Source: Stenotrophomonas sp. UBA2629 (GTDB lineage: Bacteria; Pseudomonadota; Gammaproteobacteria; Xanthomonadales; Xanthomonadaceae). From it: a stretch of 64,000 bases of DNA. The DNA lies in assembly GCA_002359895.1 (NCBI GenBank), contig DEOB01000002.1, forward strand, positions 1 to 64,000. Reading direction: 5' to 3'. The notes under the pieces are model-generated. The model searched no databases. It saw only the letters and a program-made list of their open reading frames with translations, and was not told where the DNA came from. Shown piece after piece: positions 26,289 through 34,359 of this stretch. A program made the translations under genes and the position numbers. Positions within the stretch are counted from its first letter, which is position 1, and the number at the start of each line of letters is the position of its first letter.

Positions 26289-26668
26289 GCAAGTACCGTA
26301 CCCCGCTCAAGAATGCGCGCGGCCTGGGCAGTTCCAAGTCCGGCACCGGGCACTTCATCCATCAGCGCCTGACCGCCACCGCGCTGGTTGCACTGACCAT
26401 CTGGTTCCTGTGCCTGGTGTTGAGCCTGATCGGCGCTGACTACGTCACTGCCGTGGACACGCTTTCCAAGCCGTGGAACGCGATCCTGCTGGTTGGCTTC
26501 CTGGTTGCCATGTTCTGGCACGCCCAGTTGGGCCTGCAGGTGGTCCTTGAGGACTACATCCACAATTCGCTGATGGCCCTGGCGCTGCAGACCACGGTCA
26601 AGTTCATCGCCGTGCTTGGCGCGATCGTCAGCATCTTTGCGGTTGCCCGCATCGTGTTTGGGAACTGA
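26285..26668 (+). CDS. sdhD: Succinate dehydrogenase hydrophobic membrane anchor subunit
   Basis: Second membrane anchor of complex II, 127 residues with three hydrophobic helices. FIHQRLTATAL at the N-terminus and FWHAQLGLQVVLEDYIH are typical of proteobacterial SdhD; the His in the latter is a likely heme ligand. Coupled to sdhC by a 4-nt overlap and 3 nt from sdhA. Confidence 0.94.
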   Translation: MSKYRTPLKNARGLGSSKSGTGHFIHQRLTATALVALTIWFLCLVLSLIGADYVTAVDTLSKPWNAILLVGFLVAMFWHAQLGLQVVLEDYIHNSLMALALQTTVKFIAVLGAIVSIFAVARIVFGN

Positions 26669-26671
26669 TAC

Positions 26672-28462
26672 ATGTCCGCTTACAAAATCACTGAACACAA
26701 GGTCGACATGGTGGTCGTCGGCGCCGGTGGCGCTGGCCTGCGTGCGACCTTTGGTCTGGCCCAGAAGGGCCTGCAGACTGTCTGCATCACCAAGGTCTTC
26801 CCGACCCGCTCGCATACTGTTGCGGCGCAGGGCGGTATTTCCGCGGCGCTGGGCAACATGGGTGAAGACGACTGGCGTTACCACTTCTTCGACACCATCA
26901 AGGGTTCGGATTGGCTGGGCGACCAGGACGCCATCGAATACATGTGCCGTGAGGCCATCCCGGCCATCATCGAGCTGGAGCACTACGGTGTTCCGTTCTC
27001 GCGCACCGAAGAAGGCAAGATCTACCAGCGTCCGTTTGGTGGCATGACCACCAAGTACGGTGAAGGCCCGTCCGCGCAGCGTACTTGCGCCGCCGCCGAC
27101 CGTACCGGCCACGCCATCCTGCACACGCTGTATCAGCAGTCGCTGGCACACAATGCACAGTTCATGATCGAGTACTTCGCGCTCGACCTGATCTTCGATG
27201 ACGAAGGCGTTTGCCGCGGCGTGCTCGCCCTGGACATGGCCGAAGGCACGCTGCACCTGTTCCGTTCGCAGGGCGTGGTGCTGGCCACCGGTGGTTACGG
27301 CCGTGCGTACTTCAGCGCGACGTCGGCACACACCTGTACCGGTGACGGCGGTGGCCTGGTGGCCCGCGCTGGCCTGCCGCTGCAGGACATGGAGTTCGTG
27401 CAGTTCCACCCGACCGGCATCTATGGCGCCGGCTGCCTGATCACCGAAGGTGTGCGAGGCGAGGGCGGTATTCTGCGCAACAGCAGTGGCGAGCGTTTCA
27501 TGGAACGCTACGCACCGCATTACAAGGATCTGGCATCGCGCGACGTGGTGTCGCGTTCGATGACCATCGAAATCCGCGAAGGCCGCGGCGTCGGCGAGCA
27601 CAAGGATCACATCCTGCTCGACCTGACCCACCTGGGCCCGGGCGTCATCGACGACAAGCTGCCGGGTATTGCTGAAAGCGCCCGCATCTTCGCCGGTGTC
27701 GACGTGCACAAGCAGCCGATCCCGGTCATCCCGACCGTGCACTACAACATGGGTGGCATCCCGACCAACTACCACGGTGAAGTGGTGCGCAAGGTCGGCG
27801 ACAACCCCGATGCAGTCGTGCCGGGCCTGTACGCCATCGGCGAGGCCGCATGTGTGTCCGTGCATGGCGCCAACCGTCTGGGTTCCAACTCGCTGCTCGA
27901 TCTGGTGGTGTTCGGCCGTGCCGTGGCCAACCGCTGCGCCGAGACGATCAAGCCGGGCGCTGCGCACAAGACCCTGCCGTCCGATGCCTGCGACAAGGCG
28001 CTGGGCCTGCTGGACAAGCTGCGTCACGCCAACGGCGATACGCCGACCTCGGTCATCCGCGACAACATGCAGCGCACCATGCAGAACGACGCTGCCGTGT
28101 TCCGCACCAGCAAGACGCTGGAAGAAGGCTGCGCCAAGATGGCTGAAGTGTTCGATTCGTTCCAGGACGTGAAGGTTTCCGACCGCTCGCTGGTCTGGAA
28201 CTCGGACCTGCTGGAAACCTACGAGCTGAACAACCTGCTGCTCAACGCTGTTGCCACAATCAACTCGGCCGAGCAGCGCAAGGAAAGCCGCGGCGCCCAC
28301 GCGCACGAGGACTACCCGGACCGCGACGACGTGAACTGGCAGAAGCACACGCTGGTCACCGTCGATGACAAGGGCAAGTGCAGCTTCGACTACCGCCCGG
28401 TGCACATGTACACGCTCAGCGATGACGTGTCCGTGGTGCCGCCGAAGCCGCGCGTCTACTGA
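26672..28462 (+). CDS. sdhA: Succinate dehydrogenase flavoprotein subunit
   Basis: The FAD subunit that oxidises succinate to fumarate in the TCA cycle. 596 residues: FAD-binding VVVGAGGAGLRATF, the covalent flavin attachment site SHTVAAQGGISAAL (His48), and the active-site region FVQFHPTGIYGAGCLITEG with RGEGG. The C-terminal helical domain ends with RPVHMYTLSDD. Its covalent FAD requires SdhE, encoded downstream at 29459. Confidence 0.98.
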   Translation: MSAYKITEHKVDMVVVGAGGAGLRATFGLAQKGLQTVCITKVFPTRSHTVAAQGGISAALGNMGEDDWRYHFFDTIKGSDWLGDQDAIEYMCREAIPAIIELEHYGVPFSRTEEGKIYQRPFGGMTTKYGEGPSAQRTCAAADRTGHAILHTLYQQSLAHNAQFMIEYFALDLIFDDEGVCRGVLALDMAEGTLHLFRSQGVVLATGGYGRAYFSATSAHTCTGDGGGLVARAGLPLQDMEFVQFHPTGIYGAGCLITEGVRGEGGILRNSSGERFMERYAPHYKDLASRDVVSRSMTIEIREGRGVGEHKDHILLDLTHLGPGVIDDKLPGIAESARIFAGVDVHKQPIPVIPTVHYNMGGIPTNYHGEVVRKVGDNPDAVVPGLYAIGEAACVSVHGANRLGSNSLLDLVVFGRAVANRCAETIKPGAAHKTLPSDACDKALGLLDKLRHANGDTPTSVIRDNMQRTMQNDAAVFRTSKTLEEGCAKMAEVFDSFQDVKVSDRSLVWNSDLLETYELNNLLLNAVATINSAEQRKESRGAHAHEDYPDRDDVNWQKHTLVTVDDKGKCSFDYRPVHMYTLSDDVSVVPPKPRVY

Positions 28463-28480
28463 TCCGGGGAACCTACGAAC

Positions 28481-29266
28481 ATGGCTGAATTTGCACTTCC
28501 GAAGAACTCCCGGATCACCAAGGGCAAGCACTTCCCCGTCAAGGGCGGTGCCAAGAACACGCGCACCTTCAAGATCTACCGCTGGAGCCCGGACGACGAC
28601 CAGAATCCGCGTACCGACACCTACGAGCTCGACCTCGATGCGTGCGGCCCGATGGTTCTGGACGCGCTGATCAAGATCAAGAACGAGATTGATCCGACCC
28701 TGACCTTCCGCCGCTCCTGCCGCGAAGGCATCTGCGGTTCGTGCGCGATGAACATCGACGGCACCAACACGCTGGCCTGCACCCGCGCCATTGCCGATTG
28801 CGGCAAGGCCGAAGTGCCGATCTACCCGTTGCCGCACATGGACGTGGTGAAGGATCTGGTTCCGGATCTGACCCACTTCTATGCGCAGTACGCCTCGATC
28901 AAGCCGTGGATCCGTACGCAGACCCCGGCACCGCCGGACCGCGAGCGCCTGCAGTCGCCGGAAGACCGTAAAAAGCTGGACGGCCTGTACGAGTGCATCC
29001 TGTGCGCCTGCTGCTCGACCAGCTGCCCGAGCTACTGGTGGAACGGCGAGCGTTATCTGGGCCCGGCAATTCTGTTGCAGGCTTACCGTTGGATCATCGA
29101 CTCGCGCGATGAGGACACCGGTGCGCGTCTGGACGATCTGGAAGATCCGTTCAAGCTCTATCGCTGCCACACGATCATGAACTGCGCCCGCACCTGCCCG
29201 AAGGGCTTGAACCCGGCGCTGGCCATTGCCGAGATCAAGAAGCTGATGATGGCGCGTCGCGCCTGA
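28481..29266 (+). CDS. sdhB: Succinate dehydrogenase iron-sulfur subunit
   Basis: Carries electrons from SdhA to quinone. 261 residues with the [2Fe-2S] ligands Cys80, Cys85, Cys88 and Cys100, the CILCACCSTSCPSYWW segment from residue 172 ([4Fe-4S] and [3Fe-4S] ligands), and CHTIMNCARTCPKGLNP near residue 229. Longer at the N-terminus than E. coli SdhB by about 25 residues, as usual in this clade. A palindromic repeat element follows, which may end transcription. Confidence 0.98.
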   Translation: MAEFALPKNSRITKGKHFPVKGGAKNTRTFKIYRWSPDDDQNPRTDTYELDLDACGPMVLDALIKIKNEIDPTLTFRRSCREGICGSCAMNIDGTNTLACTRAIADCGKAEVPIYPLPHMDVVKDLVPDLTHFYAQYASIKPWIRTQTPAPPDRERLQSPEDRKKLDGLYECILCACCSTSCPSYWWNGERYLGPAILLQAYRWIIDSRDEDTGARLDDLEDPFKLYRCHTIMNCARTCPKGLNPALAIAEIKKLMMARRA

Positions 29267-29310
29267 TACAGCTTTTTACCCGCCAGCGCTCAAGCGATGG
29301 CGGCAGGTGC

Positions 29311-29443
29311 TGCCTTCTCCCGCAAGCGGGAGAAGGTGCCCCACAGGGGCGGATGAAGGGTGGGGCAACCCCTGTTTCCCTGGATTTCGTAGGAGCTTGG
29401 CTCCAACCCTCACCCCAACCCCTCTCCCGATAGGAGAGGGGCT
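29311..29443. repeat. Dispersed palindromic repeat pair (REPIN-like) between sdhB and sdhE
   Basis: Left hairpin: CCTTCTCCCGC (29313-29323) pairs with GCGGGAGAAGG (29326-29336). About 80 nt later a second element CCCTCACCCCAACCCCTCTC (from about 29407) forms a hairpin with GAGAGGGG up to about 29441. The two halves are inverted relatives of each other, and the same pair recurs at 34.2 kb and 61.6 kb. The right arm supplies an AGGAG sequence just ahead of sdhE. Confidence 0.75.
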
Positions 29444-29458
29444 TTGGTAGCCGAAGCC

Positions 29459-29713
29459 ATGCAGACCGAAGACGAAATCCTGTTGAAGAAACTGCGCTGG
29501 CGTTGCCGGCGTGGCATGCGTGAGCTTGACCAGCTGTTCGGCCGCTATCTGGACCGTCGTTGGGCGGAAGCCCCCGAGGCAGAGCGCGCGGTTTTCCTGC
29601 AGCTGCTGGACTCCGAGGACGATAAATTGTGGCGCTGGTCGATGGGCTACGAGGCTTGTCCGGATGCGTCGCAGGCAAAACTCCTGGAATACATCTGCGC
29701 CCTTCCGGTGTGA
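29459..29713 (+). CDS. sdhE: FAD assembly factor SdhE (YgfY/CptB family)
   Basis: Small helical protein that promotes covalent flavinylation of SdhA. The hallmark RGMRELDQLFGRYLD (the RGxxE motif) is present. 84 residues from ATG 29459; the TTG at 29444 would add five residues and is the start that an AGGAG (29432-29436) supplied by the preceding repeat would favour. The downstream ygfX-like gene starts inside it (ATG 29664). Confidence 0.92.
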   Translation: MQTEDEILLKKLRWRCRRGMRELDQLFGRYLDRRWAEAPEAERAVFLQLLDSEDDKLWRWSMGYEACPDASQAKLLEYICALPV

Positions 29714-30113
29714 GTGGGCGCCATCGCGTTGGTTGAGCGGCGCGATCATCCTGTTGGGAATGCTGGGCGCCATTGCTGCCCTCAATTGTGACCTTGAACC
29801 GCCGCATGCCGGGCCGTTGGCCTTGGCAGCCTTGCTGTGGGCGGCTGGGCTGGTGTGGCGGGAGCAGCGCAGGCCAACAAAGATCCTGCTGATTCCGCAG
29901 GCGCCCAGCCCGGCCCGGCTTGATGGCCTGGTGCTGGATACATTGCAGTTGCAGGAGCGCGGGCCCTTGGCTGTGCTGCGCTGGCAGGCCGGCAAGCAGC
30001 GGGGAGCGCTGCTGTTCTGGCCTGATACATTGCCGCGTGCCTGTCGACGTGAACTGCGTCTGGCCGTTCGTGACCACACGATTTCCCGCAACGCAGAGAC
30101 AGTGGCACCATAG
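29664..30113 (+). CDS. YgfX-like membrane protein (CptA family)
   Basis: A 149-residue protein with two adjacent hydrophobic segments (about residues 24-65) and a soluble C-terminal domain. FRCEWAPSRWLSGAIILL followed by a basic WREQRRP and a strand-rich LRW..WPDTLPRACRRELR region matches YgfX, which pairs with SdhE (YgfY) in many Proteobacteria and was reported to affect the cytoskeleton in E. coli. I place the start at ATG 29664, inside sdhE and overlapping it by 50 nt, because the conserved FRCEW segment precedes any start after the sdhE stop. Later starts (TTG 29733, ATG 29760) would cut the first helix. Confidence 0.75.
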   Translation: MRRRQNSWNTSAPFRCEWAPSRWLSGAIILLGMLGAIAALNCDLEPPHAGPLALAALLWAAGLVWREQRRPTKILLIPQAPSPARLDGLVLDTLQLQERGPLAVLRWQAGKQRGALLFWPDTLPRACRRELRLAVRDHTISRNAETVAP

Positions 30114-30136
30114 CGGCAATTCACGGGCACACACGC

Positions 30137-31378
30137 ATGTTCAAACCCTTACCAGTCGCAATCGGCTTGCGTTACCTGCGGGCCAAGCGCCGCAACGGTT
30201 TTATCTCCTTCATTTCCATGGCCTCCATTCTGGGCATCGCGCTGGGCGTGACGGTGCTGATCACCACCTTGGCGGTCATGAGTGGCTTCCAGAAGGAAAT
30301 CCGCGATCGCCTGCTGCAGATGTCAGCGCATGCCACGGTGAGTGCCGACGGCGCGCCGATGACCAACTGGCAGCACGCCGTTGATGTGGCGATGAAAGAC
30401 CCGCGTGTTGCCGGTGCCGCACCGTATATCGAAATTCAAGGCATGTTGGCCGGCCCACGTGTGCAGGGCGCCATCGTGCAGGGCATTGACCCGGCGCAGG
30501 AGCCCAAGGTCTCGGTGCTAGGCGAGAAGATGACCAAGGGTTCGCTCGATACCCTGAAGCAGGGCGAGTTCAACATCCTGCTCGGCAAGGAGCTGGCACT
30601 TTGGCTGGGCGTGGATGTAGGCGACAACGTGATCGCCACGCTGGCCGAAATCCAAGGCACGCCGGTCGGCGCAATGGCGCGCACCAAGCGCTTCAAGGTG
30701 AGCGGCATCTTCGAGGCCGGCACCAACGAAGTGGACCGCGGCGTGGCCTTCGTCAATATGAGTGATCTTGAGCGCGTACTGCGCGTGGATGGGGTCACAG
30801 GCGTGCGCATGAAGATGCACGACATGGACCAGGCGTATACGGTGGCCCGCGATTTGGCAGTCAACCTCAACGGCTATTACCGTGTGAGCGACTGGACGCA
30901 GGAAAACGCCAATCTCTATCACTCGTTGAAGATGGAAAAAACGGTGATGGGCATCCTGCTGTCGCTGATCATCGCGATGGGCGCGTTCAACCTGGTGTCC
31001 TCGCAGGTGATGCTGGTTACCGACAAGCAGGCTGATATTGCGATCCTGCGCACGCTCGGCCTGACGCCGGGCGGTGTGATGCAGGTGTTCATGGTGCAGG
31101 GCACATTGATTGGTGTGTTCGGCACCATCGCTGGTGTCATCGGTGGCATTACCCTGACCTTGAACCTTGAGCGCATCCTTGGGCTGATCGAGTCGGTCTT
31201 CAACATCAAACTGCTGCCGGAGGATGTCTATTACATCACCGGCCTGCCCACTGACATGCAGACCAGCGATATCGTCGTCATCACGCTTGTCGCGCTGCTG
31301 ATGAGTTTTGCCGCGACGTTGTACCCGGCATGGCGGGCAGCCCGCACCCAGCCTGCGGAGGCGCTGCGCTATGAATGA
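30137..31378 (+). CDS. lolC: Lipoprotein-releasing ABC transporter permease LolC/E
   Basis: Inner-membrane permease of the LolCDE machine that extracts outer-membrane lipoproteins. 413 residues: first membrane helix after IGLRYLRAKRRNGFISFISM, a large periplasmic domain, then three C-terminal helices (METVMGIL-like region, here KMEKTVMGILLSLIIAMGAF) with PAWRAARTQPAEALRYE at the end. Only one LolC/E-type gene is seen beside lolD; a homodimeric LolF-like arrangement or a second permease elsewhere are both possible. Overlaps lolD by 8 nt. Confidence 0.94.
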   Translation: MFKPLPVAIGLRYLRAKRRNGFISFISMASILGIALGVTVLITTLAVMSGFQKEIRDRLLQMSAHATVSADGAPMTNWQHAVDVAMKDPRVAGAAPYIEIQGMLAGPRVQGAIVQGIDPAQEPKVSVLGEKMTKGSLDTLKQGEFNILLGKELALWLGVDVGDNVIATLAEIQGTPVGAMARTKRFKVSGIFEAGTNEVDRGVAFVNMSDLERVLRVDGVTGVRMKMHDMDQAYTVARDLAVNLNGYYRVSDWTQENANLYHSLKMEKTVMGILLSLIIAMGAFNLVSSQVMLVTDKQADIAILRTLGLTPGGVMQVFMVQGTLIGVFGTIAGVIGGITLTLNLERILGLIESVFNIKLLPEDVYYITGLPTDMQTSDIVVITLVALLMSFAATLYPAWRAARTQPAEALRYE

Positions 31379-32081
31379 GAATGCTTTGATGGAAACGGTA
31401 ATCAGCGCTGATGGCCTGGGCAAAACCTACGCCGAAGGCAAGATGCACACGCCGGTGTTTGATGGTTTGAATCTGCGCGTGGATGCCGGTGAGACCGTGG
31501 CGATTGTTGGTGCATCCGGCGCGGGCAAGAGCACCTTGCTGCACTTGCTGGGCGGTCTGGATACGCCGACCGCAGGCGAGGTGTATGTGGCTGGCCAGCG
31601 TATGTCGGCACTGTCCGACACTCAGCGTGGACGCCTGCGCAACACCTCGCTGGGCTTCGTCTACCAGTTCCACCACCTGCTGCCGGAGTTCACCGCGTTG
31701 GAAAACGTGATGATGCCGGTGATGCTGGGCGGCGCCAGCGCGGTTGCTGCCAGCCGCAGTGCCAAGGCGCTGCTGGAGTCGGTGGGGTTGGGGCATCGGC
31801 TTGAACACAAGCCGGGTGAGTTGTCCGGTGGTGAGCGCCAGCGTGCGGCCGTGGCCCGTGCCCTGGTCAACCAACCGGCCTGTGTATTGGGTGACGAGCC
31901 CACCGGCAACCTCGACGACAAGACGGCCGCGACCGTGTTTGAACTGATGCTGGAATTGAACCGGGCCCAGCGCACCAGTCTGGTCCTGGTGACGCACGAC
32001 CGCAGCTTGGCACGCAAGCTGGACCGTGTGTTGGAGCTGCGTGAAGGCAAGTTGCACGAACTGGCGCGCAGCCAGGTCTGA
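31371..32081 (+). CDS. lolD: Lipoprotein-releasing ABC transporter ATP-binding protein
   Basis: ATPase of the Lol system, 236 residues. Walker A GASGAGKST, Q-loop YQFHHLLPEF, signature LSGGERQRAAVARAL, Walker B ACVLGDEPTGNLD and H-loop VTHD. ATG 31371 overlaps the lolC stop; ATG 31389 is a second possible start. The pair is a standard lolCD operon. Confidence 0.96.
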   Translation: MNENALMETVISADGLGKTYAEGKMHTPVFDGLNLRVDAGETVAIVGASGAGKSTLLHLLGGLDTPTAGEVYVAGQRMSALSDTQRGRLRNTSLGFVYQFHHLLPEFTALENVMMPVMLGGASAVAASRSAKALLESVGLGHRLEHKPGELSGGERQRAAVARALVNQPACVLGDEPTGNLDDKTAATVFELMLELNRAQRTSLVLVTHDRSLARKLDRVLELREGKLHELARSQV

Positions 32082-32187
32082 GTGCGGTCATCGGCTGCAT
32101 TTGTTGCCTTGGAATTCACCCGGGGCAGCGGATCATCAGCACGTTCCCCGACTGTGCCGGGGCAATCTGACCAACGGGAGTGGTGTC

Positions 32188-32649
32188 ATGAAGAAGGTGC
32201 TTCTTGCATTGATGGCCGTCGCGTTGCTCGGCGGCTGTGCCACGGCGGGCAAGTTGAGCAGCGACGAACGCTTGGCGTTGTACCGCGCGCATGCTGGCGC
32301 GCCGGTGAAAGACTTCAGGTATTACGGCTCGCTCAATGGCTGGACCGAGTTGGGCGACAGCGCGTTGGCGGTGTGGACCAAGCCAAGTGAGGCTTGGTTG
32401 CTGAGCCTGAGCGGCCCGTGCCTGGATCTGTCGTTTGCACCGGCCATCACTGTGACCAACATGATGGGGCAGGTGTCGGCCAAGTTTGACCGGGTGATCG
32501 TGCATGGCAATGGCCCGGGAATGAGCATTCCCTGCCGGATCGATACGATCCAGCCCCTGGATGTGAAGGCGCTGCGGTCCTCGGAAAGGCAACTGCGTGA
32601 AGCCAAGATCGCCGCGCGTGCGGAAGATCAAACGGGCGAAAGCAACTGA
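32188..32649 (+). CDS. DUF6491-like lipoprotein
   Basis: A 153-residue predicted lipoprotein, signal MKKVLLALMAVALL with lipobox GGC at residue 17. The body has VKDFRYYGSLNGWTELGDSALAVWTKPSEAW and GPCLDLSFA, a pattern of the xanthomonad DUF6491 family; the function is unknown. Two conserved cysteines (GPCLD, SIPCRI) may form a disulfide. GGGAG at 32176-32180 supports ATG 32188. Followed by a strong terminator. Confidence 0.82.
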   Translation: MKKVLLALMAVALLGGCATAGKLSSDERLALYRAHAGAPVKDFRYYGSLNGWTELGDSALAVWTKPSEAWLLSLSGPCLDLSFAPAITVTNMMGQVSAKFDRVIVHGNGPGMSIPCRIDTIQPLDVKALRSSERQLREAKIAARAEDQTGESN

Positions 32650-32729
32650 GATCTCACCCCGGCTGATGCGGGCAGTCTGGCCACACTCACGCTGTAAGCC
32701 GCGAGCAGTTGTGCGATGCGCTTTTCAAG

Positions 32730-32759
32730 CCGCCCGGGTGCGTTGCCCCGGGCGGTTTT
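32730..32759 (+). terminator. Intrinsic terminator after DUF6491-like gene
   Basis: A 9-bp GC stem CCGCCCGGG (32730-32738) / CCCGGGCGG (32747-32755) with an 8-nt loop, followed directly by TTTT (32756-32759). It lies about 80 nt after the lipoprotein stop and ends the plus-strand unit ahead of the convergent yggX. Confidence 0.88.
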
Positions 32760-32835
32760 CATGTGGGTGTGCTGGCTGGGAGTTGCAGCGAATCGAGCGC
32801 GATATCGCTGTGCTCGCGGGGCCTTAAATGCGCGC

Positions 32836-33111
32836 TCAGTTCGACTCGGGAGCGACGTAGCCTGCCGGCTTTTCCGCACCGCCGGAGAACAGATACTTCA
32901 CCAGCTCTTCCTCAAGAAATGCGCGGTGCTTCGGGTCGCGCGGGGAAAGGCGGTTTTCGTTGATCAGCATGGTCTGGTGCGCGAGCCACGCGGCCCAGGC
33001 CGGCTTGCCGATGTTGGCAAAAATGCGCTGGCCCAACTCGCCGGGGTAGGGCACGAAATCCAGACCTTCGGTTTCGCGTTGTTCGTACTGGCAGAAGACG
33101 GAACGGGGCAT
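32836..33111 (-). CDS. yggX: Probable Fe(2+)-trafficking / oxidative damage protection protein YggX
   Basis: A 91-residue protein of the YggX family, linked to protection of Fe-S clusters from oxidation. It begins PRSVFCQYEQRETEGLDFVPYPGELGQRI, with the conserved N-terminal Cys, and has AWLAHQTMLINENRL. The ATG at 33111 (MPRSVFCQ) is the family start; the in-frame upstream start at 33132 overlaps mutY. The mutY-yggX order is conserved in many gammaproteobacteria. Confidence 0.96.
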   Translation of the reverse strand: MPRSVFCQYEQRETEGLDFVPYPGELGQRIFANIGKPAWAAWLAHQTMLINENRLSPRDPKHRAFLEEELVKYLFSGGAEKPAGYVAPESN

Positions 33112-33128
33112 GGTGGGGTCCTGTAGGT

Positions 33129-34184
33129 TCAATGCGCGCGGTGGCGCTCAAGCAGTTTGCGGATCGGTGCGGGCAGGCCGATATCGGCCAGTTCGGCGCG
33201 TGCGACCCAGCGCAGGCCGTCATTGTCGCCAACCTTTGTGCGTAGGGCGACCTTGCGTGCGTTGAGGGGCTGCAGATGCAGGCGGTAATGGCTGAAGGTG
33301 TGGATGATCAGCGGCAGTTCTTCGGCGTTGTCGTAGTCGCCAGTGATGTTGCTGGCAAACCATTGGCGCATCTGCGCGTCGGTGTCGGCCTGCGGCAGCG
33401 TCCATAGCGAGGCCCAGATGCCGGTAGGCGGGCGCTTGAGCAGCAGGATGCGGCCTTGTGCATCTTCCAGCAGCAGCGCGGTGGCTTCGCGCTCGGGCAA
33501 GACCTTGCTGGGCTTGGGTGTGGGCAGCGTATCCACCAGGCCCTGCGCATGCGCGGCGCAGCCGGATTGAAGCGGGCACAGGATGCAGGCCGGTTTTGCG
33601 CGCGTGCAAAGCGTGGCGCCGAAATCCATCTGCGCCTGCGTGTAGTCGGCCATGCGGCCCTGCGGTACGTGTGTTACCTGTTCGGCGGCTAGCGCCCACA
33701 ATTGTTTTTCGACAGCGGGCAGGCCAGGAAAACCTGTAATGCCGTGATAGCGGGTCATCACCCGTTTGACGTTGCCGTCGAGGATGGGGAACGGCGCATT
33801 CCATGCCTGGCTGAGGATGGCGCCGGCGGTGCTGCGGCCGATGCCGGGCAGGGCGAGCAGCGCATCGAAGTCGCACGGCAGCTCGCCGCCATGCAGTTCA
33901 ACGCATTGCTTTGCGGCGGCATGCAGATTGCGTGCGCGTGCGTAATAACCAAGCCCGGCCCAGTTGGCCATCACCGTGTCGTTGTCTGCCTTGGCCAGAT
34001 CGGCAAGCGTCGGGAACACCTGCATGAAGCGCAGGAAGTACGGGATGACGGTGGCGACCTGGGTCTGCTGCAGCATGATCTCCGACAGCCACACCCGGTA
34101 CGGCGAACGCGGATGCTGCCAAGGCAGATCGTGGCGCCCGTGTTGGTCGAACCAGGTGAGAAGTTGGCTTGGGAAGTTGGGCAT
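33129..34184 (-). CDS. mutY: A/G-specific adenine DNA glycosylase
   Basis: Removes adenine mispaired with 8-oxoguanine. 351 residues: helix-hairpin-helix LPGIGRSTAGAIL, catalytic Glu35 (SEIMLQQTQV) and Asp136 (ILDGNVKR), the [4Fe-4S] ligands Cys193, Cys200, Cys203 and Cys209, and a C-terminal NUDIX-like 8-oxoG recognition domain (about 225-345). Starts at ATG 34184; the frame upstream to 34298 crosses a repeat element and is not coding. 17 nt before yggX. Confidence 0.97.
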   Translation of the reverse strand: MPNFPSQLLTWFDQHGRHDLPWQHPRSPYRVWLSEIMLQQTQVATVIPYFLRFMQVFPTLADLAKADNDTVMANWAGLGYYARARNLHAAAKQCVELHGGELPCDFDALLALPGIGRSTAGAILSQAWNAPFPILDGNVKRVMTRYHGITGFPGLPAVEKQLWALAAEQVTHVPQGRMADYTQAQMDFGATLCTRAKPACILCPLQSGCAAHAQGLVDTLPTPKPSKVLPEREATALLLEDAQGRILLLKRPPTGIWASLWTLPQADTDAQMRQWFASNITGDYDNAEELPLIIHTFSHYRLHLQPLNARKVALRTKVGDNDGLRWVARAELADIGLPAPIRKLLERHRAH

Positions 34185-34204
34185 TGGCTCGCAGGCGATG
34201 GCGG

Positions 34205-34335
34205 TTGCTTTCGCGGTGCTTCCCCAATTGCGGGGGAAGGTGCCCCAAAGGGCGGGTGAGGGTGGTTGGGGTTTTGCTTGCTGGAAGCTTCCCCTCACCC
34301 CAACCCCTCTCCCGTAAACGGGAGAGGGGCTTTGA
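34205..34335. repeat. Dispersed palindromic repeat pair (REPIN-like) between mutY and ftsY
   Basis: Left half CTTCCCCAATTGCGGGGGAAGG with GTGCCCCAAAGGGCGGGTGA (about 34219-34260), a roughly 30-nt spacer, and right half CCCTCACCCCAACCCCTCTC CCGTAAACGGGAGAGGGGCT (about 34293-34331), whose stem is CCCCTCTCCCG/CGGGAGAGGGG with loop TAAA. Same composite as at 29.3 and 61.6 kb. Confidence 0.78.
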
Positions 34336-34359
34336 GAGCTTAGGCCGATGGTTTAGGGC

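Noticed and set aside
26261..29170. 969-codon open frame on the minus strand
   Set aside because: Antisense to sdhD-sdhA-sdhB, which are certain genes; His/Val/Gln-rich shadow translation without any domain.
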